Below, piece after piece: positions 9,292 to 17,526 of a stretch of DNA of 64,000 nt. The notes under the pieces are model-generated. The model was not told the DNA's origin. It worked only from the letters and a program-made list of their open reading frames with translations, and searched no databases. The position numbers and the translations under genes are program-made. The DNA is from CAIUGU01 sp040080215 (GTDB taxonomy: Bacteria; Pseudomonadota; Gammaproteobacteria; Steroidobacterales; Steroidobacteraceae): contig JBEBIT010000012.1 in the NCBI GenBank assembly GCA_040080215.1, positions 1 through 64,000 of the forward strand. The letters are read 5' to 3'. Each line of letters begins with the position of its first letter. The first letter of the stretch is position 1.

Positions 9292-10605
9292 TGACGCGAA
9301 GCCCACGGTATCCGTGACTGTCGTCAGGATGACGCCACCGGCCAGGGCGGGATCGATGCCGAAGCGCTTCAGCGTCAACGGCACGCCGACGCCCGCCAGT
9401 GACGCGGCCAGCAGGTTGATCACCAGCGCGGCAAAGATGATCAAGCCGATCTGCCACTGACCGAAGTAGAGCCCGGCCGCGACGCCGACGATACAGGCCA
9501 ATGCCGTACCGTTCAGCAGGGCCACGCCGACCTCGCGGAGCAGCAGCCAGCGGGCATTCGCCTGCTCGACCTGGCCGAGCGCGAGACCGCGGATGATCAG
9601 CACCAGCGTCTGGCTGCCGGCGATGCCGCCCATGCTGGCGACAATGGGCATCAGGATGGCGAGCGCGACTACTTTCTCGATCGTCGCCTCGAAGAGGCCA
9701 ACGACATTCGCGGCCAGCACGGCAGTTGCAAGATTGACGCTGAGCCACAGTGCACGGCGACGCACGCTCGGAATGACACCGGCGAACATGTCCTCGTCCT
9801 CGCCGAGGCCGGCCATGCTCATGACGGAGTGATCGGCTTCCTCGCGGATGACGTCCACCACGTCGTCGATGGTGATGCGGCCGAGCAGCTTGCCGTCTTC
9901 ACTGACCACGGCGGCCGAGACGAGGTCGCGGTCCTCGAACAGCTTTGCCACTTCGCTTGCGGGTGTTTCCGGTGAAATTCCGGCGACTGTGGCGTCCAGT
10001 GATTCGCCGACAGTGCGTTCGGGCTCGTCGGTCAGGAGCTTCGTGATGTCGAGCGCGCCCAGGTACTGGTCGTACCGGTTGACGACGAACAGCCGGTCGG
10101 TGCGATCCGGCAGCTCGCCGCGCATGCGCAGGTAGCGCAGCACGACTTCGAGGGTAACGTCGGGCCGCACGCTGACGGTGTCGACGTTCATGATGCCGCC
10201 GGCACTGTCCTCCTCGTAGGCCAGCACGGCGGTCAGCCGGTCGCGGTCCTGCGCATCCATCGACCGCAACACCTGCTGGTTGACGGTCTCGGGCAGGTCC
10301 CCGATCAGGTCGGCGAGGTCGTCGACCTCGAGGCCTTCGGTCGCGGCGATCAGTTCCTCGGCATCCATGCCGCTCATCAGTTCGGCGCGGACCTCCTCGT
10401 TCAGCTCGATCAGCACGTCGCCTTCAAGTTCAGGGGCGACGAATTCCCAGACGATCTCGCGCCGTGCCGGGGGCAACGATTCAATGAGCGATGCGATCTC
10501 CGCCGGATGCAGCGAATTGACGAGCCGATCCGCATGCCGCATCGCGCCCTGTTCGAGCGCTTCGCGCAGGGCGGCGAGCCGGCTGGTTTTCGGGGCTGCG
10601 GTCAT
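9259..10605 (-). CDS. mgtE: Magnesium transporter MgtE
   Basis: MgtE is an inner-membrane Mg2+ channel gated by cytosolic Mg2+. The 448-residue protein shows the three expected parts: an acidic superhelical N domain (residues 1-130), two CBS domains (about 135-255, e.g. GRITIDDVVDVIREEADHS), and five C-terminal membrane segments (from about 285). The conserved pore segment TTVTDTVGFASLLGLG lies near the C-terminus. It follows rapZ after a 209-bp gap carrying its own candidate promoter, and its 3' end overlaps the patatin gene antisense by 33 bp. Confidence 0.95.
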   Translation of the reverse strand: MTAAPKTSRLAALREALEQGAMRHADRLVNSLHPAEIASLIESLPPARREIVWEFVAPELEGDVLIELNEEVRAELMSGMDAEELIAATEGLEVDDLADLIGDLPETVNQQVLRSMDAQDRDRLTAVLAYEEDSAGGIMNVDTVSVRPDVTLEVVLRYLRMRGELPDRTDRLFVVNRYDQYLGALDITKLLTDEPERTVGESLDATVAGISPETPASEVAKLFEDRDLVSAAVVSEDGKLLGRITIDDVVDVIREEADHSVMSMAGLGEDEDMFAGVIPSVRRRALWLSVNLATAVLAANVVGLFEATIEKVVALAILMPIVASMGGIAGSQTLVLIIRGLALGQVEQANARWLLLREVGVALLNGTALACIVGVAAGLYFGQWQIGLIIFAALVINLLAASLAGVGVPLTLKRFGIDPALAGGVILTTVTDTVGFASLLGLGTLFLT

Positions 10606-10668
10606 GGAGGGGCCGGGATTCCTGGGAGGCGGAAGGCCTTGGGTTCCCTAAGGCCAGGTACGGCGCGC

Positions 10669-10698
10669 AGTGTAGCGACGGTCAGCAGGGGGATGCAA
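10669..10698 (-). promoter_or_regulatory. Candidate mgtE promoter
   Basis: On the minus strand, TTGCAT (plus 10693-10698), an 18-bp spacer and TACACT (plus 10669-10674) form a plausible sigma-70 promoter. The resulting leader is about 55 nt and contains a short hairpin, GGCCTT paired with AAGGCC, before the mgtE start at 10605. No M-box riboswitch is recognisable. Confidence 0.45.
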
Positions 10699-10814
10699 AA
10701 TCCTTTGCAGAACCCTGATGTCCCGACGCAAGAGCCACGGACAGACTCTTGCATCGACCTGTTACCAAGCGATGAAAGGCATCGGTCCCTGAAGCGGATC
10801 CGCCGTCTCCTTCC

Positions 10815-11687
10815 TCAAGGCCTGGGCGCGCTGCCCACGACCTGGTGCTTGGCGAGGACCGACGGATATTTGCGGGAAAAATGGGCTGCGAGTCGCTCGA
10901 CGAGATAGACGGAACGGTGTTGACCTCCCGTGCAGCCGACCGCCACGGTCAGGTAGCTGCGGTTCGACCCCTCGAACTCGGGGATCCAGTGGTCGAGGAA
11001 GTGCATGATATCGTCGAACATCCGCGCAACCTGCGCATGCTTCTCGAGGAACTCGATGACCGCGGCATCGCGGCCGGTCTGGTGTGCGAGGCCCGGTTCC
11101 CAGTGCGGATTCGGGAGCGAGCGCACGTCGAACACGAAGTCGGCATCTCCCGGCAGACCATGCCTATAGGCGAACGACTCGAACAGGATGGACAGACGTC
11201 CCGTCTGGCGAGCCCCGACCCGTTGGCGCATCAGTTCGCGGAGGCCGTGGACGCTGGTACGGGTCGTATCGATCACGAGGTCGGCCGCATTCGCGATGGG
11301 CTCGAGCAATTGCCGCTCCAGGCGGATTGCTTCTGCCAACCCGAGGTTTTCCCTGCTGAGCGGGTGCCGGCGTCGGGTTTCGCTGTAGCGCTTCAGCAGC
11401 GATTCCTCCTCGGCGCGCAGGAAGATCACCTCGCAGTCGAGGCCGCTGCGTTTCAGTTCCGACAGCAGCTGGGGCACCGATGCGATCTCGGCCGGCCGGT
11501 TGCGTGCATCGACGCCGATCGCTGTCAGCTGATAGGACGGTTCGTTCGAACGCACCGTATGCGCAATGAACATCGGCAGCAGGCCGGCCGGGATGTTGTC
11601 GACGCAGTAATAGCCCAGGTCTTCGAGCATGTGCAGCGCCACGCTCTTTCCCGATCCCGACAGGCCGCTGACAATGACTAATCGCAT
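10815..11687 (-). CDS. rapZ: RNase adapter protein RapZ
   Basis: RapZ is an RNA-binding nucleotide hydrolase; in E. coli it directs RNase E to the sRNA GlmZ and so controls glucosamine-6-phosphate synthase, the entry to cell wall precursors. The 290-residue product starts MRLVIVSGLSGSGKSVALHM with the Walker A GLSGSGKS, and has the family C-terminal segment (AVGCTGGQHRSVYLVERL). It starts 27 bp after hpf; ptsN, which usually lies between them in enterics, is absent. Confidence 0.95.
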   Translation of the reverse strand: MRLVIVSGLSGSGKSVALHMLEDLGYYCVDNIPAGLLPMFIAHTVRSNEPSYQLTAIGVDARNRPAEIASVPQLLSELKRSGLDCEVIFLRAEEESLLKRYSETRRRHPLSRENLGLAEAIRLERQLLEPIANAADLVIDTTRTSVHGLRELMRQRVGARQTGRLSILFESFAYRHGLPGDADFVFDVRSLPNPHWEPGLAHQTGRDAAVIEFLEKHAQVARMFDDIMHFLDHWIPEFEGSNRSYLTVAVGCTGGQHRSVYLVERLAAHFSRKYPSVLAKHQVVGSAPRP

Positions 11688-11714
11688 GGGTGTTTGGGGG
11701 CGGAAGGCCGGGCT

Positions 11715-12038
11715 TCAGCTCGGCCTGGTCAACTTCTGTGCTTCATCGGCATGGTGGTCGCCGAGCTTTTCCTTGTGCTTCTTGACGCCCCGGTCGAGCT
11801 TGTCGGCCAGCGCATCGATCGCGGCGTACATGTTCTCTTCGGTCGCATCGGCGAAGATCGTGCCGCCGCTCAGCAGGACCTTGGCCTCTGCCTTGTGCCG
11901 CAGCTTCTCGACGGTAAGGATGCAGTGGACGTCGATGACGTGGTCCGAGTGTCTCACGATCCGGTCCAGTTTCCGGGAGACGTAGTCCTTCAAGGCAGGG
12001 GTGACTTCCACATGGTGACCCGTGACGTTCAATTGCAT
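11715..12038 (-). CDS. hpf: Ribosome hibernation promoting factor (short form)
   Basis: Hpf binds the decoding region of the 30S subunit and helps form inactive 100S ribosomes in stationary phase. The 107-residue protein begins MQLNVTGHHVEVTPALKDYV, the family signature, and ends shortly after the single beta-alpha domain, so it is the short gammaproteobacterial form. It is in the rpoN-hpf-rapZ string on the minus strand, 104 bp downstream of rpoN. Confidence 0.94.
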   Translation of the reverse strand: MQLNVTGHHVEVTPALKDYVSRKLDRIVRHSDHVIDVHCILTVEKLRHKAEAKVLLSGGTIFADATEENMYAAIDALADKLDRGVKKHKEKLGDHHADEAQKLTRPS

Positions 12039-12142
12039 TTGCCTCTCCTTACTCTTTATCGGTCAGGCGATGTGCGGCCGGCGAACTGGAATCTGCGAAC
12101 ACCGGCCTTTGAGGAAACTCTTGCTTGCAGTGCTTTGGTCGA

Positions 12143-13600
12143 TCAGCCCCGGTTCGCGTTGCGCTTGCGCTCGCTGGACGGAGGTATCCCCAAGGCCTCG
12201 CGATACTTCGCCACGGTGCGCCGCGCTACCTGGATGCCTTCTTCGGACAGGATCTCCGCGATGCGGCTGTCGGACAGCGGCTTGTCGCCGACTTCTCCCG
12301 CGACCAGCTTGCGGATCTTCGCCCGGATCGCCGTTGATGACAGTTCGGTGCCGCCCGCACCTGCGACGTGGCTCGAAAAGAAATAACGGAACTCGAACAC
12401 GCCGCGCGGCGTGTGCATGTACTTGTTCGTGGTGACGCGCGAGATCGTGGACTCATGCATCTCGATGGCCTCCGCGACGTCCTTCAGGATCATCGGCTGC
12501 ATGTGTTCGTCGCCGAAATCGAGGAATGCCGCCTGCCGCTGCACGATCGAACGGGCGACCTTCAGCAGCGTTTCGTTGCGGATCTCGAGGCTGCGGATCA
12601 GCCAGCGGGCTTCCTGCAGCTGGGTGCGCAGCATCGAGTGGTCCGCGGACCGCCCGATGAGGTTCGCGTAGCTCTGGTTCACGCGGATGCGGGGCAGGCT
12701 GGCCGGATTGATCTCCACGATCCAGCCGTTCTCCGTGCGGCGGATGAAGACATCGGGAACGATGTACTCCGAAGGCACGGAATGGATGCTTGAACCCGGG
12801 CGCGGCTGGCACGCACGGACCAGCGCGAGGGCGTCCGCGAGCTCCTCCTCGCTGACCTTGAGCTGGCGCCTGAGCAGCGCGTACTGCTGTTCCGCCACCT
12901 GGTCGAGGTATTGCTCGGCGATCGCGAGCGCGACGTCGCGTCCAGGCACTTCAGGGTCCATCTGCTGCAGCTGCAGCCTGAGGCACTCCGCGACGGAGCG
13001 CGCGCCCACGCCAGCGGGGTCCATCGCCTGGACGTGCATGAGTACGCGCTCGATGTCGGCGACATTGGCGATGATCTCGGGCTGCAGGTTGCCGGCGATC
13101 TCCTCGAGGTTCTCGGTGATGTAGCCGTCGTCGTTGATGGCGTCGATGATAGCGGCGCCGATCCGCATGTCGCGCTCACCCAGGTGGGCCAGGCCGAGCT
13201 GCCACAGCAGGTGGTCGTGCAGCGTCTCGCCCTTGGAGTCCGCGAACTCCTGGGCACGGTCGTCATCGCCCGACCACGGCGTCTCGGACGGCCCCGTGAC
13301 GGGTGCGTCGCTCCAGTCGGAATCGTCGGCGACATCGACCTGCTGCTCCGGCGGCGTTTCCGCAACGGCGGCGGCTTCGACCCCCTGGTCGTACTGCTCG
13401 AAGGTGGGTTCCCGGGGTTCCGGCGTCTCGATGACCGCCGTCTCGTCCTCGGCCTCGAGCATCACGTTGGATTCGAGGGCTTCCCGGATCTGGGCCTGGA
13501 GTTCCAGGACGGGTAGCTGCAACAGGCGAATCGCCTGCTGCAACTGGGGCGTCATCGTGAGCTGTTGACCGAGTTTGAGCTGGAGGGCCGGCTTGAGCAT
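12143..13600 (-). CDS. rpoN: RNA polymerase sigma-54 factor
   Basis: RpoN directs RNA polymerase to -24/-12 promoters that need an AAA+ activator. From ATG 13600 the product is 485 residues: the glutamine-rich region I (MLKPALQLKLGQQLTMTPQL), an acidic region II, and near the C-terminus the RpoN box ARRTVAKYREALGI that reads the -24 element. The frame stays open for 58 codons upstream but overlaps lptB and lacks family similarity, so 13600 is chosen. A likely target in this window is the pilA promoter at 59412-59427. Confidence 0.96.
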   Translation of the reverse strand: MLKPALQLKLGQQLTMTPQLQQAIRLLQLPVLELQAQIREALESNVMLEAEDETAVIETPEPREPTFEQYDQGVEAAAVAETPPEQQVDVADDSDWSDAPVTGPSETPWSGDDDRAQEFADSKGETLHDHLLWQLGLAHLGERDMRIGAAIIDAINDDGYITENLEEIAGNLQPEIIANVADIERVLMHVQAMDPAGVGARSVAECLRLQLQQMDPEVPGRDVALAIAEQYLDQVAEQQYALLRRQLKVSEEELADALALVRACQPRPGSSIHSVPSEYIVPDVFIRRTENGWIVEINPASLPRIRVNQSYANLIGRSADHSMLRTQLQEARWLIRSLEIRNETLLKVARSIVQRQAAFLDFGDEHMQPMILKDVAEAIEMHESTISRVTTNKYMHTPRGVFEFRYFFSSHVAGAGGTELSSTAIRAKIRKLVAGEVGDKPLSDSRIAEILSEEGIQVARRTVAKYREALGIPPSSERKRNANRG

Positions 13601-13694
13601 CTTCTGAAGAAAGTAATCCGCCGGGAAGAGGTCACCGGGCCTTGGGCTCTTGAGCGCCTGTGCACCGGCCGGATGCCGTGTGCAAACTAGAAAT

Positions 13695-14420
13695 CTAGAG
13701 TCTGAAATCCTGACCCAAGTACACCTCACGGACCTCCCGATTGGCAAGGATTTCATCCGCAGATCCGGACGCAATCAGGCTACCGCTGCTGACGATATAG
13801 GCCCGGCTGCAGATCCCGAGCGTCTCGCGCACGTTGTGGTCGGTGATCAATACCCCGATATTCCGGGCACTTAGGTGCCGGATGATGCGCTGGATGTCGA
13901 TTACCGAAATGGGGTCGACGCCGGCGAAGGGTTCATCGAGCAGGATGAAGCGCGGGTTGGCCGCCAGCGCACGGGCGATTTCGACCCGGCGACGCTCACC
14001 GCCCGACAGGCTCTGGCCGAGGCTCTTCCTGATGTGCCCGATGTGCAGTTCCTCGAGCAGCGACTCCAGGGCCTGGTCCAGGCTGGTCCCTTTCTGGGGC
14101 GGGCAGACCTCCAGGATGGCCCGGATGTTGTCTTCGACTGACAGTTGCCGGAACACGGACGCTTCCTGCGGCAGGTAACCGAGACCCTTCTTCGCTCGCC
14201 GGTGCATGGGCTGCCGCGTCAGGTCCTCGTCGTCCAGGAAGATCGTGCCCTGGTCGCAGGGCACGAGTCCCACGATCATGTAGAAGGCCGTCGTCTTGCC
14301 GGCGCCGTTCGGGCCCAGCAGGCCGACGACTTCGCCGCTCGACACCTCAAGCGACAGGTCCTTTACGACCTGGCGGGACTTGTAGCGCTTGGCGAGTCCC
14401 TTAACGACGAGGCGACTCAT
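13695..14420 (-). CDS. lptB: LPS export ABC transporter ATPase LptB
   Basis: LptB powers extraction of lipopolysaccharide from the inner membrane together with LptFG. The 241-residue ATPase has Walker A GPNGAGKTT, a Q-loop (GYLPQEASVF), signature LSGGERRRVEIARAL, Walker B FILLDEPFAGVDP and the switch histidine in ITDHNVRET. Its ATG overlaps the lptA stop by 4 bp (ATGA), indicating coupled translation. lptF and lptG are not in the window. Confidence 0.97.
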   Translation of the reverse strand: MSRLVVKGLAKRYKSRQVVKDLSLEVSSGEVVGLLGPNGAGKTTAFYMIVGLVPCDQGTIFLDDEDLTRQPMHRRAKKGLGYLPQEASVFRQLSVEDNIRAILEVCPPQKGTSLDQALESLLEELHIGHIRKSLGQSLSGGERRRVEIARALAANPRFILLDEPFAGVDPISVIDIQRIIRHLSARNIGVLITDHNVRETLGICSRAYIVSSGSLIASGSADEILANREVREVYLGQDFRL

Positions 14421-15079
14421 TGAGAAGGACTCGCGGCCGGCACCTTCGGCGGCGTAAGGGCGCGGGGATTGATCGTGATGCTGACGCCACCGGGATCCTG
14501 CTCACCCGGGTTGGCAATCACGCGCTCCTTCAGCATGTCGTATACGAGGGTCTGCCCGGTGATCTCGTTCTTGCCGTCGGAGAGCCAGGCCTTGTCCTTG
14601 AGTTCGATGGTTCCACGCGTGACGTCGTACTCGATCGTGCCTGCGCGGCCGCGTGCAACCTGCTGTTCGACCCGTTCCTGCTGGAAGGTGGCCGGCGAGC
14701 CCGCGATCGTGGCGTGGGTGATCTGGTTGCTGCGGAAGGTGATCGTGGCCGAGTCGGAGTCCAGCCGCCCGTTCGGCATGCGGATCTGCACGGCACCGAC
14801 GAACTTCCACTCGCTGTTCTCGAAATCGAGGCCGGTTGCGGTGGCCTCATCGGCTTCCACCGACATGCCCGCCTGCGCGATGCGGATCTTGCGGAAAGTC
14901 AGCAGGTTGTTGCGGTAGTCGAAGTTGGTGGAGGCGGCGTCGAGCGAGATCGGCTTCGTCGCATCCGTCAGGCTGGCACCGGACGCATTGGTCCCGGCCA
15001 GCATTGAGCTGCCAAGGCATGCCGCAGCCATGACCATGGCGAGAAGTCGGCTTCTACCCTGCTTACTCAAAGCGTCCAT
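14417..15079 (-). CDS. lptA: LPS transport periplasmic bridge protein LptA
   Basis: LptA forms the periplasmic bridge that carries LPS from LptC to LptD. The 220-residue product has a signal peptide (hydrophobic stretch about 12-30, LLAMVMAAACLGSSMLAG) followed by an OstA-type beta-jellyroll: SLDAASTNFDYRNNLLTF, RLDSDSATITFRSNQ and KNEITGQTLVYDMLKERV. It overlaps lptC by 17 bp upstream and lptB by 4 bp downstream. Confidence 0.92.
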   Translation of the reverse strand: MDALSKQGRSRLLAMVMAAACLGSSMLAGTNASGASLTDATKPISLDAASTNFDYRNNLLTFRKIRIAQAGMSVEADEATATGLDFENSEWKFVGAVQIRMPNGRLDSDSATITFRSNQITHATIAGSPATFQQERVEQQVARGRAGTIEYDVTRGTIELKDKAWLSDGKNEITGQTLVYDMLKERVIANPGEQDPGGVSITINPRALTPPKVPAASPSQ

Positions 15080-15617
15080 TCACTCCGGATTCCAGCAGTA
15101 ATGTCTCATGCGTCAGGTCAGCCTTGAGCCCGGTGGCGTTCAACCTCCGCCCGGCGAATTCGATCGTCACAGGCTGCACCGTATGCGCGACATTGTGCGT
15201 CATGTCGAGCGTCAGTGCTGCAGTACGGATGACGCCAGATTGCTCCGAGGCACCGCCGCGCACTTCGACATTGCCGTTGAACTCGACCGTGGCGAGGTCT
15301 GCAGGGACAGCTGCCGTGTCGGCACGGAGCGTCCAGGGTCCGCCGGGTGCCGTGCGATAGTCCATGTGCACGCCTTGCACCGCGTAGCTCTTGTCCGCCA
15401 CGTTTTCCTCGATCCGATCCGCGATGAGCTTCATGCGCTCACTGCCATCGGGGTGCGTGATCGTGAGCGTCGCGCCCGTCAGGTAGTAGCCTGGCTGCAC
15501 CGGGCGCTCGGCCGAAGCCACTTCGCTCTCGGGCGAGCGGATCAGAACCCCGTAGCTCGCGATGGCTGCGGCGATCAGTCCTGTCATCCACACCCATTTC
15601 CAGCTGAGGCTGCTCAC
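15063..15617 (-). CDS. lptC: LPS export system protein LptC
   Basis: LptC is an inner-membrane anchored protein that receives LPS from LptBFG and passes it to LptA. The start is taken as GTG at 15617, which overlaps the kdsC stop in a GTGA; this gives 184 residues. One N-terminal membrane helix (about residues 10-26, MTGLIAAAIASYGVLI) is followed by an LptC-type periplasmic beta domain (YYLTGATLTITHPDGS, LRADTAAVPAD). The frame is open further upstream inside kdsC, so the exact start is inferred. Confidence 0.9.
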   Translation of the reverse strand: MSSLSWKWVWMTGLIAAAIASYGVLIRSPESEVASAERPVQPGYYLTGATLTITHPDGSERMKLIADRIEENVADKSYAVQGVHMDYRTAPGGPWTLRADTAAVPADLATVEFNGNVEVRGGASEQSGVIRTAALTLDMTHNVAHTVQPVTIEFAGRRLNATGLKADLTHETLLLESGVNGRFE

Positions 15618-16120
15618 GACTGTGAGGTTCCGTGCGCAGCCAGTATCAGGTCGCACACCTCGCGCACGGCACCCTGGCCGCCTGGCAGTCGTGTCACGTA
15701 GTGGGCCTTGTCGCGCACGGTGGCGTGAGCGTCGGCAACCGCCACGCCGAGGCGCGCGTTCGCAAGCAGGGGAAGGTCGGGCGTGTCGTCACCGATGCAC
15801 GCCACGGCCTGCGGGCCGAGTCCCAGGATGTCGAGCAGCTCGCGCAGGCAGGCCAGCTTGTCACTCACGCCTTGTCGAACCCAGCTCACGCCGAGCTCGG
15901 TCATGCGGCGTTCCACGGCGCGCGAATCCCGGCCCGAGATCACAGCCACGGCGATGCCAGCGCGCAGTACCTGGACGATGCCGGCCCCGTCGCGCACATG
16001 GAAGACCTTGAGTTCCTCGCCCTGCGGCGAGAAGTAGAGGCGTCCGTCCGTGAGAACGCCATCGACGTCCAGTACCAGCAGGCGGATGTCGGCAGCACGC
16101 TGTTGAGGGGTATCCGCCAC
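15614..16120 (-). CDS. kdsC: 3-deoxy-D-manno-octulosonate 8-phosphate phosphatase
   Basis: KdsC removes phosphate from Kdo-8-phosphate to give Kdo for LPS inner core. The 168-residue HAD-superfamily protein has the nucleophile motif LLVLDVDGVLTDG, the second motif VISGRDS, and the metal-binding IGDDTPDLPLL. It starts 4 bp after kdsD and couples to lptC through a GTGA overlap. Confidence 0.95.
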   Translation of the reverse strand: MADTPQQRAADIRLLVLDVDGVLTDGRLYFSPQGEELKVFHVRDGAGIVQVLRAGIAVAVISGRDSRAVERRMTELGVSWVRQGVSDKLACLRELLDILGLGPQAVACIGDDTPDLPLLANARLGVAVADAHATVRDKAHYVTRLPGGQGAVREVCDLILAAHGTSQS

Positions 16121-16124
16121 GGGT

Positions 16125-17129
16125 CTACATCACGCCGGCGCGGAAGAGGTTATGCACGTTCAGCGCGCCGACGACGACGTTGTTCTCATCCACGACGGGC
16201 AAGGCAGTAATGCGGTGGGTTTCCATCAAGTGCACCGCTTCGGCGGCCAGCATGCGCGGCTGCACTGCCTTGGGTTGTGGGGTCATCACGTCGCGCATGC
16301 TCACGCCGCTCAGATCAAGCGTGCGATCCAGCACGCGCCGCAAGTCGCCATCGGTGAATACGCCAAGCAGCTTGCCGTCCTTGTCGGTCACGGTCGTCAT
16401 GCCAAGGCCTTTACGGCTCATTTCCAGCAGGCCTTCCTTGAGCGGCGCTTCCGGCCGGACATGCGGCAGGCTGTCCCCCGTGCGCATGACGTCGGCGACG
16501 TGCAGCAACAAGCGGCGACCCAGGCTTCCACCCGGATGGGAGAGCGCGAAATCCTGTTCAGTGAAGCCTCGGGCCTCGAGGACGCCGACCGCCAATGCAT
16601 CTCCCATGGCGAGTGCCGCCGTCGTACTGGCGGTGGGCGCGAGATTCAGCGGGCAGGCTTCCTCCGCGACGCTGACGTCGAGCACGACAGTAGCTGCGCG
16701 ACCGAGCGTGGAGTCGGGACGGCCGGTCAGGGCGATGAGCGGAGTGTCGATCCGCTTGATCACGGGCAGGATCCGCGCCAGCTCTTCCGTCTCGCCGGAA
16801 TTGGACAAGGCCACGACCACATCCCGTCGCGTGATCATGCCGATGTCGCCGTGGCTGGCCTCGGCCGGGTGGACGAAGAACGAGGGCGTGCCCGTGCTTG
16901 CGAACGTGGCGGCGATCTTGTTGGCGACATGGCCGGACTTGCCCATGCCGGTCACGACCACGCGCCCGTCGCACGCGAGGATCAGGCGACAGGCCTCGAT
17001 GAAGCCGGAGCCGAGACGTGGCGCGAGCGCCGAGACAGCCGCTGCTTCCGTGGCCAGTACCTTGGCGCCGCGTTCCAGCAGTCGTTTGGAGTCCGGCATT
17101 GGGTTCATGGCTTGTGCGGGGTTCGACAT
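16125..17129 (-). CDS. kdsD: Arabinose-5-phosphate isomerase
   Basis: KdsD isomerises ribulose-5-phosphate to arabinose-5-phosphate, the first committed step to Kdo. The 334-residue product has a sugar isomerase (SIS) domain at about 45-180 (VVTGMGKSGHVANKIAATFA, HPAEASHGDIGM, ALSNSGETEEL) and two CBS domains at about 212-330, the usual architecture. It leads the kdsD-kdsC-lptCAB-rpoN-hpf-rapZ run and is divergent from ibaG. Confidence 0.95.
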   Translation of the reverse strand: MSNPAQAMNPMPDSKRLLERGAKVLATEAAAVSALAPRLGSGFIEACRLILACDGRVVVTGMGKSGHVANKIAATFASTGTPSFFVHPAEASHGDIGMITRRDVVVALSNSGETEELARILPVIKRIDTPLIALTGRPDSTLGRAATVVLDVSVAEEACPLNLAPTASTTAALAMGDALAVGVLEARGFTEQDFALSHPGGSLGRRLLLHVADVMRTGDSLPHVRPEAPLKEGLLEMSRKGLGMTTVTDKDGKLLGVFTDGDLRRVLDRTLDLSGVSMRDVMTPQPKAVQPRMLAAEAVHLMETHRITALPVVDENNVVVGALNVHNLFRAGVM

Positions 17130-17239
17130 GGCAGGTCAGGCTCGCTGGCATCGATGATACCGCGTCAACGCCCGCGAAGGGCAGCGCGGCATCCTGCTAA
17201 GATGAGCGCCCCGTTTCTCCCGCGAAGTCGACGCCCCCC

Positions 17240-17485
17240 ATGAACGCCCACTCCGTCCAGCAATTGATCGAGGCCGGCCTGCCTGGCGCCCGCGTACGGG
17301 TCGAGTCGGATGACAACACGCACTTTGCCGCCGTGATCGTGGCGCCGCAGTTCGCGGGTAAGCGCATGATCCAGCGCCACCAGCTCGTATACGGGACGCT
17401 CGGCCAGTTGATGGGTCGGGAAATCCACGCATTGAGCATCCAGGCGCAGACGCCTGAAGAATGGCAGGCCAGCCAGGGCGGCTGA
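17240..17485 (+). CDS. ibaG: BolA/IbaG family protein
   Basis: An 81-residue BolA-fold protein. IbaG-type proteins pair with monothiol glutaredoxins in iron-sulfur handling and affect acid tolerance. Visible are the N-terminal QQLIEAGLPGARVRVESDD, the FAAVIVAPQFAGKRMIQRHQLVY core and an ALSIQAQTPEEW tail, which fit IbaG better than BolA. It lies directly upstream of murA, as in E. coli, 41 bp apart. Confidence 0.9.
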   Translation: MNAHSVQQLIEAGLPGARVRVESDDNTHFAAVIVAPQFAGKRMIQRHQLVYGTLGQLMGREIHALSIQAQTPEEWQASQGG

Positions 17486-17526
17486 GCCTCACCCGGGTCT
17501 TCTCCTTTCGGTCCTCCTAGGGTCAC

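Noticed and set aside
10692..10755. Mutually exclusive hairpins (GCAAGAG/CTCTTGC and GATGCAA/TTGCATC) as an attenuator for mgtE
   Set aside because: The TTGCAT element fits better as the -35 of the mgtE promoter, which would put most of the stem upstream of the transcript start; no T-run is present.
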